This document shows positions 1-7,506 of a stretch of DNA of 38,831 nucleotides, piece by piece (within the stretch, counting starts at the first letter, position 1; the number at the start of each line of letters is the position of its first letter). Under the pieces are notes generated by a model. That model searched no databases, had not been told where the DNA came from, and saw only the letters and a program-made list of their open reading frames with translations. A program made the position numbers and the translations under genes. This DNA is from a virus, in IMG/VR virus record IMGVR_UViG_3300009151_000165, positions 1 through 38,831 of that record; one strand, 5' to 3'.

Positions 1-18
1 AGTTGATAATAACTAATA

Positions 19-38
19 TAAGGGACTTAGGTCCCTTA
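19..38 (+). other. intercistronic hairpin before the first gene
   Basis: TAAGGGAC (19-26) and GTCCCTTA (31-38) form an 8-bp perfect stem with a TTAG loop. No T-run follows (the next bases are ATTAAGG), so it is a poor intrinsic terminator. It sits 14 nt before the ATG at 53 and directly before the AAGGA ribosome site. It may be an mRNA-end or processing hairpin of the upstream gene, which lies outside the window. Confidence 0.45.
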
Positions 39-52
39 ATTAAGGATATAGA

Positions 53-1090
53 ATGTCAAAGATTGTAAAAGTCAGTGGTGGCGATTATAGAGTCGAAGTA
101 CAGGGTGCTTTAAATCCAGCTACTGGTTTGCCTACCACAGGCGGCAATATTATTTTAGATACTGTGTCATCTGGCGCTGCCAATGGCATGGTTACTATAC
201 TGGGCAACTTAGATGTCAAGGGTACAACATCTACGATTGAATCTACTGACACATATGTTAAAGATACAGTAATTACTTTGAACTACGGGCAAACAGGTGC
301 TGGTATAGGTAATGGTACTGGCGCTCAAGTTTCTGGTTTAGAAATAGCTCGAGGTAGCAGAAGCACAGCTCAATTGTTGTTTAGCGAAATTATTAATCAT
401 TGGAATCCAGCAACTAGTACATATGTTCCCGGAACGTTTACGTTAAAAACTGCCGACGGAGCACTTAGCGGACTACAAGTCGGAGTACTGGCAAATGATG
501 GTACACAAGATTTTACATTTGATTTACAGTCAGGATTATCTGTTCTTAAGGTAGCTAACACTACTGATTATTATTCTCGTGTAGTTGATGATAATCATAT
601 TCCTAACAAGAAGTTTATTACAAACTACGTTGCGGCAAGTGGCGGCATCGCTGATGTCACAAATATACACTATCCAATCAATGTTACTAGTACACCTATT
701 TTAGCTAATGTGGTCTGCGGAAACGGTACCGTTATAGCAACCATTTGGAACGGCTCGGCAAACATTACCAAGTTAACTGTTAATAGTACCGGAGTTACTA
801 TGGGCAATGTATTAATTGCCAACGACAGTGTTTCTAACACATCTGCAAATAATTTAATACTAGGTGCAACTAATAACAATGTAGAAATTGCCGGAACACT
901 AAATTTAAATTATCAAGCAGATCAGTTAGCACCGTCGGGTAATGCTAACAAAGTTTATTCAAAAGCTACAGAAGGTCCGGGAAGAACTGGTATATACTTT
1001 ACTTCAAGCAATGCATACGGAGCAACTGCATATAATAATGATGAACTAGTAAGTAAAAATAGAGCGGTGCTGTTAAGTATCCTCTTATAA
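53..1090 (+). CDS. phage tail-fibre/appendage structural protein, 345 aa
   Basis: I infer a virion fibre or appendage subunit; no enzymatic motif is visible. The protein is rich in Thr, Asn, Gly and Ser with short alternating beta-type stretches. Around residues 51-64 it carries GNLDVKGTTSTIES, a segment type I know from fibre proteins of marine T4-like phages, where it joins a head region to a repetitive shaft. Residues 280-345 contain YNNDELVSKNRAVLLSILL, a short helical end that could trimerise. The ATG is supported by AAGGA at 42-46 with 6-nt spacing. A small beta-protein gene follows after 9 nt, so the two are probably co-transcribed. Its exact place in the virion cannot be told from sequence. 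Confidence 0.7.
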   Translation: MSKIVKVSGGDYRVEVQGALNPATGLPTTGGNIILDTVSSGAANGMVTILGNLDVKGTTSTIESTDTYVKDTVITLNYGQTGAGIGNGTGAQVSGLEIARGSRSTAQLLFSEIINHWNPATSTYVPGTFTLKTADGALSGLQVGVLANDGTQDFTFDLQSGLSVLKVANTTDYYSRVVDDNHIPNKKFITNYVAASGGIADVTNIHYPINVTSTPILANVVCGNGTVIATIWNGSANITKLTVNSTGVTMGNVLIANDSVSNTSANNLILGATNNNVEIAGTLNLNYQADQLAPSGNANKVYSKATEGPGRTGIYFTSSNAYGATAYNNDELVSKNRAVLLSILL

Positions 1091-1099
1091 GGAAAGAAT

Positions 1100-1420
1100 A
1101 TGGCAATTAAAAACACATTAGTTACGACAAGCAATTCAGTTATGTATGCAAGCAGTGGAGCAAACGCAATCACTAGCATAATTGTATGTAATTACGGAGC
1201 AACATTAAGCACGTTAACACTATTTGCAGTACCGGCAGCTGATGTCAGCGGAACTACTACCAACGTTAGACATACAATTATTTCAGCATTACCAATTCCA
1301 GCAGGTGAAACTGTAAGTTTAGATCAAGAAAAATTAGTTTTAGCAAACAGCGATACACTAATCGCAATAGCAAGCGTTAATTCAATGTTAACATTTACAA
1401 TCAGCACACTGCCAGTATAA
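1100..1420 (+). CDS. small beta-rich structural-region protein, 106 aa
   Basis: The function is not known. The protein is short and beta-rich with no signal peptide or membrane segment. Its pattern matches the proteins at 6776 and 26418: a central hydrophobic strand ending in CN (VCNYG here), a run of alternating beta residues, then a late segment of the type [16 protein letters not shown]. All three look like divergent members of one beta-sandwich family, and each lies directly downstream of a large fibre gene. A capping, connector or accessory fibre role is an inference from that position. AAGGAAAG precedes the ATG. The stop TAA shares its last A with the ATG of the next gene, so translation is probably coupled. 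Confidence 0.65.
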   Translation: MAIKNTLVTTSNSVMYASSGANAITSIIVCNYGATLSTLTLFAVPAADVSGTTTNVRHTIISALPIPAGETVSLDQEKLVLANSDTLIAIASVNSMLTFTISTLPV

Positions 1421-2892
1421 TGAGATTCCTAAAACAACAAACGATTAATCGCAGACAGCTTAAAGATACCACAGTGTATAGTGATATCGCCCCATCTGCG
1501 GCAGCAACTCCTGGCAGTTATAATGTTTGGGTAAATCCATCTGGCGGTGGAGCCATGGTGTTGCCCAGTGGGCCAACCACCCAACAACCGGGTACATTGG
1601 CCGGATCATCGGCAACTGTTGGTATGATTCGTTACAACACTACTAGCTCAGATGTAGAAGTATATCAAGGCGGCAACTGGAGAGCGTTGCGTTATAGAGA
1701 ACCGGGCGGTATCACGCAACAGAATTTAGGTGCAGGTGATGGCGCTAATCAATATTTTGGACCTCTCAGCCCAACACCATACGGCCTTAACGCACAAAGT
1801 GGAGTCACATGGGATACCACAGCCATAGCTAAGAGTATTTTAGTAGTAGTTGAAAACGTATTGCAATTATCTGGAACTAACTATACTGTTGTACAAAATC
1901 CTACAGTACCAACAGAAACATATATTGGATCATCAAGCATCGCCCATGCAAACGGTGCCACTACGATTTATTTTAATAATAGTCTAGTAGTTACTGGAGC
2001 AAGCAATACCGGTTTTGTTACGGTAACAGGATTTATCAACGGAATAACCATGTCTGTAACAGCATTTAGTACAGCACCACAAGTTGGACAAGTGTTATCT
2101 GGAACCGGCATAGCCAGCTCGCCAACAATTTCTCAAATTAATACAGCATCATTTAACGGATACATTGCCACTACAACACTAACTGTAGCACTACTAAACA
2201 GTGGAACTATTAAGACAGGAATGGTATTAACTGGCGCAGGTATTACTGCCGGAACTTATATTGTAAATCAATTAACAGGTACAAGCGGTGGCGCAGGAAC
2301 TTATACTGTTAGCACTTCACAAACAGCAGGATCAGTAGGCTCACAAATTTTAACTACCGGCACAAATTATACAGTCAGCGTGAGCCAAACAAACACTGGA
2401 AACATTACTATTACTTGTACTGGTACTATAGCAGTACTAACTTTTGTATCTCACACAGCCGCACCGTTTTCAGTAGGTGCTACAATTTCAGTAACAGGAA
2501 TGAGACCATTAGGCTATAATGGAAACTATACCGTAACTGCCTGTTCCACTACGTCAGTTAGTTATGCATGTACCGCAACTGGATCAATGACTTTCCAAGG
2601 TACTGTTTCAGCAACTAATGCAATTTACCCTGCGGTTAATATTGTAGGCGGAACACTTACTGGAACTGGATTAACCTCAACAACTATTAGTTCATACGCA
2701 GTTGACACTGATACCGGAGCATTAGTTAGTGTGGTAATTCCTGCAGGCCAAGCATCAGGACCTGCAGCCAATGCGGTATTGACTATTGTAGAACCGTCAA
2801 GACCAATATCAAACAACGACTATTACGTTTATTTTAGTACACCAGTACCGTACGGAAAACCAGTTACCGCACTTATTGGCTTTGACAGATAA
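1420..2892 (+). CDS. phage fibre/adhesin-like protein with beta modules, 490 aa
   Basis: Probable tail-fibre or appendage protein. Residues 68-90 carry GMIRYNT followed by [12 protein letters not shown], a motif of many phage fibre proteins and repeated in the fibres at 2910 and 4988. Residues 120-165 hold a segment [18 protein letters not shown]. The middle (about 185-310) consists of repeats of the type [16 protein letters not shown], also found in the giant gene at 7507. Residues 333-398 are a copy of the APF.VG / YNG.YTV module (cassette B). The end is a compact [13 protein letters not shown] segment. The gene overlaps the previous stop by one base and precedes the fibre at 2910. No catalytic residues were recognised. 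Confidence 0.7.
   Translation: MRFLKQQTINRRQLKDTTVYSDIAPSAAATPGSYNVWVNPSGGGAMVLPSGPTTQQPGTLAGSSATVGMIRYNTTSSDVEVYQGGNWRALRYREPGGITQQNLGAGDGANQYFGPLSPTPYGLNAQSGVTWDTTAIAKSILVVVENVLQLSGTNYTVVQNPTVPTETYIGSSSIAHANGATTIYFNNSLVVTGASNTGFVTVTGFINGITMSVTAFSTAPQVGQVLSGTGIASSPTISQINTASFNGYIATTTLTVALLNSGTIKTGMVLTGAGITAGTYIVNQLTGTSGGAGTYTVSTSQTAGSVGSQILTTGTNYTVSVSQTNTGNITITCTGTIAVLTFVSHTAAPFSVGATISVTGMRPLGYNGNYTVTACSTTSVSYACTATGSMTFQGTVSATNAIYPAVNIVGGTLTGTGLTSTTISSYAVDTDTGALVSVVIPAGQASGPAANAVLTIVEPSRPISNNDYYVYFSTPVPYGKPVTALIGFDR
2416..2613 (+). repeat. cassette B copy 1 (APF.VG module)
   Basis: This encodes a module with [13 protein letters not shown], then [10 protein letters not shown] and TTSVSY. Similar modules lie at 7846, 10411, 17999 and 20420 in other genes. 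Similarity is clear in protein but loose in DNA by eye, so the copies are not recent duplicates. Confidence 0.6.
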
Positions 2893-2909
2893 CTAGCTAG
2901 GAGCTCACA

Positions 2910-4841
2910 ATGGGGCGAGAACTTGGTAGAATAAGCGGCCCGTTACTAGCAGATAATCTCAAACGTAACGGTGCTGACCTTGCAGTTGAAACACAACTGC
3001 TTTATCTTGATGTTGCAAACAAGTACATTGGTGTTAATACCAATATTCCTACTCGCGAATTTTTAGTTAACGGCTTAACTAACACTACAAATCAAATTGT
3101 TGATACTCAAGCTGACTTGGGATATTTTACAATCAACACTAGCACAATACAAAACGTCAGCGATGCAATCTATCTAATACCTAACCAAGTTAACACGCCA
3201 ACAGTAGTTGTTCCAAAGTTACAAGCTGGACAACTTGTTCTTAGCACTAATACTGTTAGCAATACCACAACTAATGGTGATATTAATTTTTCTCCCAACG
3301 GTACAGGACAACTAGTTTCAAATAAATCAGTTTTAGTCAACGGAGACTTGCATGCAACTGGTAATGTTACTTTTGATGGCAATGTAACCATTGGTGATAC
3401 AAATACTGACAGCGTTACATTTGGCGCAGATGTAGTTAGCAATATACTTCCCGATGCTACTAATACTTACGAGTTAGGCAGCGGACCAAGCGGTAGGAAT
3501 TTAACTTGGAAAACATTATACGCTGGTACCGCTACTTTAACTACAGGTTCTATTGGTGAGTTTACCGTTACTAATAATATAATATCAATTAGTACTACTA
3601 ATCAAAGTGCAATATTGTTAGCTAACGGCACTGGTATTATAAGCATACCTAGCAACAATATATCGCTCGGACAAAACTTAGCGGTAACAGGAACTGCATC
3701 AGTAACGGGCACAACAACACTATCTACAACAGGAATAATTGGTACTGTTAATATTAGCGGAATATCATTAGACGGTGGGTTATTAAGTTTTGATAGTGGG
3801 TCATATACTCTTGATAGCGTGGTTGTAGGGGCATATAATCAAACAGGTTCGTCTTATATTACGGGAACATTTGCTAATAATACTATCACTATTACTGGTG
3901 CCGGTTCTTATATTACTGCTCCTAACATAAAAATTCAGAACAATGTTATCAGCAATACTACTGCTGGAAATGCTGATATAACGCTTAGTTCTACGGGGAC
4001 AGGTAGTGTTGTTTTAGAAAACTTATCTATTAAAAACAGCAGGATTACTAATACTGCGGCCAGCCCTACGACAGATTTAGACAAGAGCATAGTTGTTAGT
4101 CCCAGCAAAAATCTAGTAATTAATTCAACACGATTTTTAAAAATACCCTACTCAAACAATTCCGATCAAGTACTAACTAGTGTGGGTAATATTAGACTTA
4201 ACCGTACAACAAGCCTGTACGAAGGTTATCAATCTTATGGATTTGATAGTTTTAATAATGTATACGATGTATCTAGAACTACCAGCATTACTGCTGAACT
4301 AACTCCAGGAAACAACGATAAAACTATAAGATTTAACACTAATGGCATAGTTAATACAACTATGACCAGTGCTGGCATAACCGCTAGTCGAGTAGATGCA
4401 GGTAACGTTTCGTTCACATCTAATATTATTAGTAATAAAATAAACACTAATGATGTAAATTTAACTGCTACAGGAACTGGCAAAGTAAATCTTAACAATA
4501 TACAAATATATGCCTCTACCGGAACTACAAGCATTGTTAAAAATACAACTACCAATGCTATTACATCTTTTGTTAATCAAGGTACAGGGTTTGTAAAATT
4601 TGCTGGTACTACCGCAGTTACATTGCCGGTCGGAACAACAGCCGGCGTAGGTGGAAGACCGACAGTGTTTGAAATTGGCATGACTAGATTTAATACTACC
4701 ATTGACAAAGTAGAAATTTATTCAGGAAATCCCGCGGCTGGTGACAACGGTTGGATACCTGTAGCAGGCGTTGCAGGAGCACAACTCAGTCAAGCCGAAG
4801 TTACTGACATTCTAAATATCATGGCCATTGTAATGGGCTAA
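2910..4841 (+). CDS. phage tail-fibre protein, GRISGPLL family, 643 aa
   Basis: Probable long fibre shaft protein. Residues 6-13 are GRISGPLL, followed by a conserved head with LLYLDV and IGVNT at about residues 30-45; the gene at 4988 has the same head. The shaft is built from recurring units of the type NTTTNGDINFSPNGTG, about four of them, alternating with short G-T-rich strands. GMTRFNT starts at residue 590 and leads to a VEIYSG...GWIPVAG end, then a short helical tail. AGGAG at 2899-2903 lies 6 nt before the ATG. The next gene, 146 nt downstream, is a paralogue, so the pair probably arose by duplication. Assignment to the fibre class is firm; its place in the virion is not. Confidence 0.78.
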   Translation: MGRELGRISGPLLADNLKRNGADLAVETQLLYLDVANKYIGVNTNIPTREFLVNGLTNTTNQIVDTQADLGYFTINTSTIQNVSDAIYLIPNQVNTPTVVVPKLQAGQLVLSTNTVSNTTTNGDINFSPNGTGQLVSNKSVLVNGDLHATGNVTFDGNVTIGDTNTDSVTFGADVVSNILPDATNTYELGSGPSGRNLTWKTLYAGTATLTTGSIGEFTVTNNIISISTTNQSAILLANGTGIISIPSNNISLGQNLAVTGTASVTGTTTLSTTGIIGTVNISGISLDGGLLSFDSGSYTLDSVVVGAYNQTGSSYITGTFANNTITITGAGSYITAPNIKIQNNVISNTTAGNADITLSSTGTGSVVLENLSIKNSRITNTAASPTTDLDKSIVVSPSKNLVINSTRFLKIPYSNNSDQVLTSVGNIRLNRTTSLYEGYQSYGFDSFNNVYDVSRTTSITAELTPGNNDKTIRFNTNGIVNTTMTSAGITASRVDAGNVSFTSNIISNKINTNDVNLTATGTGKVNLNNIQIYASTGTTSIVKNTTTNAITSFVNQGTGFVKFAGTTAVTLPVGTTAGVGGRPTVFEIGMTRFNTTIDKVEIYSGNPAAGDNGWIPVAGVAGAQLSQAEVTDILNIMAIVMG

Positions 4842-4852
4842 ATCCAAAATCC

Positions 4853-4860
4853 GATAAATA
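4853..4860 (+). promoter_or_regulatory. T4-type late promoter candidate (GATAAATA)
   Basis: GATAAATA matches the T4 late-promoter core TATAAATA at seven of eight positions. It lies 11 nt after the stop of the gene at 2910 and 127 nt before the ATG at 4988, whereas the other such motifs here lie 18-39 nt before a start. It would therefore produce an unusually long leader. Confidence 0.6.
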
Positions 4861-4865
4861 CTACT

Positions 4866-4987
4866 GATTGCAAAGAACGACCATTTTTTGTATGATTAAA
4901 CTGTGGTAAACCCGCAAAGATCCGAAAGGATGCGCACGATAAGTGCAAATGTGGTTAACCGTGAAACACGGGGTCAAGGGAGCGTAT
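4866..4987 (+). promoter_or_regulatory. structured 5' leader RNA candidate
   Basis: Three small hairpins are visible. ATCC/GGAT (4920-4931) closes a GAAA tetraloop and may be extended by CGC 4913-4915 with GCG 4932-4934. GCAC/GTGC (4934-4946) closes a GATAA loop. CCGTG/CACGG (4959-4971) closes an AAA loop five bases before the ribosome site AAGGGAG (4976-4982). Near-identical 11-mers at 4902-4912 and 4950-4960 can also pair with each other around the first two hairpins, and that stem excludes the third. A cis-regulatory element is an inference; I recognise no known riboswitch class. Confidence 0.4.
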
Positions 4988-6772
4988 ATGGCTGTTGGTC
5001 GAATTTCAGGGCCGCTCTTAAAGGATAACCTACTTCGTAACGGAGTAAATTTAGCCTTCGAGACGAGCCTTCTCTATTTGGATGTTGTAAACAGCCGCGT
5101 TGGTGTTAACACAACTTCACCTAGATACGACCTTGACGTTGCTGGTACCAGCAAGACTACAAACTTACAAGTAACAACTCAATCGGATATTGCTAATTTT
5201 ACAATATCTGGTAGTACAATCTCAAGTCGCGACTCAACAATAACGCTAACTCCTAGCGGAAGTAATGCTGTAGTTTATCAAGCTCGCGCACTAATTGACG
5301 GCAATTTACAAGTATCAAGTAATGCAATAACAAGCACTGTTACTAACTCTGATATTAATTTATCTCCTAACGGAACTGGGCAAGTTGTTGTAAATGCTAA
5401 CACACTAATCAACGGAAACTTACACGCTACCGGAAGTATCACAGCAGACGGCAACTTAACACTAGGTGATGCAAACACCGACGGCATCACTTTTAATGCA
5501 GATATTACCAGTAACATTATACCAGATGTTAACAATACATACGATCTAGGTTCTGCTAGCAAAAGCTGGAAAACTGTTTGGGCACAAACATTACAAGTAG
5601 TAACAATCAATTGGGCTGACATTGTCATCAGCGGCAACACAATTACTACATCAGTTACAAACAGTAATTTAGTACTGCAAGCTAACGGATCTGGGATAAT
5701 TTCAATTCCTTCTAATAACGTAAGTATTGCACAAAATTTAACAGTAGGCGGAACATTAGCAGTAACTGGAACAACCAGTTTAACCAACACAAACATTGTT
5801 GGGGCAGTTACTCAAACAGGCAATTTAAACTTAGCGGGTAATTTTACAACCACTGGATCTACACAAGTTACTGGAAATATCACAGCAACAGGCATACTAC
5901 AACTACCTCAGATTACCATATCTGGCAACACGATTGCTACAACTCCTGCTAATACAGACCTGATATTAACGGCAGCTGGCACTGGCAGTATTGTGGCTCA
6001 AGATATCAAAGTAACAACAAATGTTATCGCTAGCGTTTCAGCCAACAGCGACATTACACTCACACCCCAAGGAACCGGCGGTGTCGTAATTGATTCTACA
6101 CACGCATTTAAGATTCCTGTAGGTACAGATGCACAACGTCCAGTTAGCCCTACAAACGGGATGATTCGCTATAATACTGATAGAAATCGCTACGAAGGGT
6201 ACACAGGAAGCTACTGGATTCAGCTTAGTGGAGTCACTGATGTTGCTGGCACAACTTACATTTTACCTGAAGTTACACCCGGCGCAAACGATCATACTCT
6301 ATATTTTTACGCCGATAGCACACTAGCCGCAACCATAGATAGTACCAAACTATACAGTCCTAAAGTAAATACAAGTAGTCTTTCAATTAGCGGAAATACC
6401 ATTGGTACAGTGTCAACAAACACTGATATTAACATTACAACCGCAGGGACAGGTGGGATCGTAGCAGGTAATTTAAGGATATATAATAGTACATTTACTA
6501 ATACGCAGTCAAATGCGGTAACAGAATTTAGTGAAACGGGTACAGGATACGTTAGACTTTCAGGAACTAACGGTGTTGTAATTCCGTCAGGCAACACACT
6601 AACTCAGCGGCCCGGTGCTCCTGAGATAGGAATGGTAAGATTTAATACAGATTTTCAGTATGTTGAAGTTTATAACGGAACAGGATGGGCAAGCGTAGCG
6701 GGAGCCGCATCTGGAGTTACAAGTAACGAAGCATACGACATTGGTATTTTATCAGGTTTAATTTTTGGATAA
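4988..6772 (+). CDS. phage tail-fibre protein, GRISGPLL family, 594 aa
   Basis: Probable fibre shaft protein, paralogous to the gene at 2910: GRISGPLL at residues 4-11, LLYLDV and a VGVNT head, then repeated units of the type NSDINLSPNGTG (at least five). Two GMIRYNT-type motifs occur, at residues 391 and 548, the first followed by YEGYTGSYW and the second by VEVYNGTGW, suggesting two stacked knob-like elements. I chose the ATG at 4988 because AAGGGAG lies 5 nt upstream and MAVGRISGPLL matches the start of the paralogue. An in-frame ATG at 4943 would add 15 unconserved residues encoded by the structured leader. The next gene starts 3 nt after the stop, so coupling is likely. Confidence 0.78.
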   Translation: MAVGRISGPLLKDNLLRNGVNLAFETSLLYLDVVNSRVGVNTTSPRYDLDVAGTSKTTNLQVTTQSDIANFTISGSTISSRDSTITLTPSGSNAVVYQARALIDGNLQVSSNAITSTVTNSDINLSPNGTGQVVVNANTLINGNLHATGSITADGNLTLGDANTDGITFNADITSNIIPDVNNTYDLGSASKSWKTVWAQTLQVVTINWADIVISGNTITTSVTNSNLVLQANGSGIISIPSNNVSIAQNLTVGGTLAVTGTTSLTNTNIVGAVTQTGNLNLAGNFTTTGSTQVTGNITATGILQLPQITISGNTIATTPANTDLILTAAGTGSIVAQDIKVTTNVIASVSANSDITLTPQGTGGVVIDSTHAFKIPVGTDAQRPVSPTNGMIRYNTDRNRYEGYTGSYWIQLSGVTDVAGTTYILPEVTPGANDHTLYFYADSTLAATIDSTKLYSPKVNTSSLSISGNTIGTVSTNTDINITTAGTGGIVAGNLRIYNSTFTNTQSNAVTEFSETGTGYVRLSGTNGVVIPSGNTLTQRPGAPEIGMVRFNTDFQYVEVYNGTGWASVAGAASGVTSNEAYDIGILSGLIFG

Positions 6773-6775
6773 CAT

Positions 6776-7105
6776 ATGGCAACTTATTTTAGAACTAAAG
6801 TATCAAAAGACATAGGAACAACTCCTGTCAACGTTTTGGTCCCAGGCGCCTCTAGTAGATTTACTATTATTGGTTGCAATTTAGCAAACACCACTGACTA
6901 TGATGTATCAGTTTCAATATCAGTAACTGATGCAAGTGCAGTTACTGGAAAATACATTAGCCAGATGCAGATACCTCCGTACACTAGTTTAAAAGTCATC
7001 ACCAACGGTGAAAAATTAATTCTAATGGAAAACACAACATTGACAATAATGTCAGATACTGCTACTAGCATTGATGCAATTATTAGCTACGCTGAAATTA
7101 TTTAA
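6776..7105 (+). CDS. small beta-rich structural-region protein, 109 aa
   Basis: The function is unknown. It is a beta-rich protein of the same pattern as those at 1100 and 26418: a strand ending in GCNLAN, alternating strands (VSVSISVTDAS), then GEKLILMENTTLTIMSD. It has no Cys cluster, signal peptide or membrane helix. It starts 3 nt after the stop of the fibre at 4988 with only a weak GGAT ribosome site, so it probably depends on translation of the fibre gene. Its position after a fibre gene repeats what is seen at 1100 and 26418 and suggests a partner or cap for the fibre; this is inference. Confidence 0.65.
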   Translation: MATYFRTKVSKDIGTTPVNVLVPGASSRFTIIGCNLANTTDYDVSVSISVTDASAVTGKYISQMQIPPYTSLKVITNGEKLILMENTTLTIMSDTATSIDAIISYAEII

Positions 7106-7116
7106 AGGAAAATAAA

Positions 7117-7476
7117 ATGTCAACTAATTATATATTTGGTAATCCTCAAGAAGATCAACTAGGAGGTAGTCCTAAATATTTTTATGGATTGCGTAGAACT
7201 GATGCTGGTGATCTATATGTAGCTAAAGTAAATCAACTGAGCAAAACAGACAGTGTGACCATAAACAACGGTGGAACTAGCGATAATAACATGCCAGAGT
7301 TTCAAACTGGTGTAGATTTTCACGAAGGTAGAGATGTTAATCATAACCTAGCATATAGCAATTTAAATTACGAACAATTCCGCTGGGATGACAGAAATAT
7401 TTTTTATTACATTGATGCAGACGGACAATTAGTAGCAAGAATTAACGCAACTTATACGTATCCTACAGGCGTATAA
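7117..7476 (+). CDS. conserved small phage structural-region protein, 119 aa
   Basis: I know closely similar proteins from structural regions of marine T4-like phages, without an assigned function. It starts MSTNYIFGNPQEDQLGGS and continues with KYFYGLRRTDAGDLY. The middle has VDFHEGRDVNHNL, and YEQFRWDDRNIFYYID leads to a short beta end. It is more charged and aromatic than its fibre neighbours and has no repeats. AAGGAA lies before the ATG. Its stop codon is part of the late promoter of the giant gene that follows. A virion or assembly role is likely from context only. Confidence 0.65.
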   Translation: MSTNYIFGNPQEDQLGGSPKYFYGLRRTDAGDLYVAKVNQLSKTDSVTINNGGTSDNNMPEFQTGVDFHEGRDVNHNLAYSNLNYEQFRWDDRNIFYYIDADGQLVARINATYTYPTGV

Positions 7477-7479
7477 ATA
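7472..7479 (+). promoter_or_regulatory. T4-type late promoter (TATAAATA)
   Basis: An exact match to the T4 late-promoter core, 27 nt before the ATG at 7507. The TAA stop of the preceding gene (7474-7476) is embedded in it. It would let the giant fibre gene be transcribed on its own. Confidence 0.72.
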
Positions 7480-7506
7480 TAATAATTACACAATTTGAGG
7501 TAGATA

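Noticed and set aside
4896-4982. tRNA-like or bypass-type element in the leader
   Set aside because: The small stems suggested it, but there is no T-arm GTTC sequence, no 7-bp acceptor stem and no split reading frame around it.
4943-4987. Upstream in-frame ATG giving the fibre gene 15 more residues
   Set aside because: The added residues are encoded by the hairpin leader and match nothing in the paralogue, and no ribosome site precedes 4943. The ATG at 4988 has AAGGGAG at good spacing.
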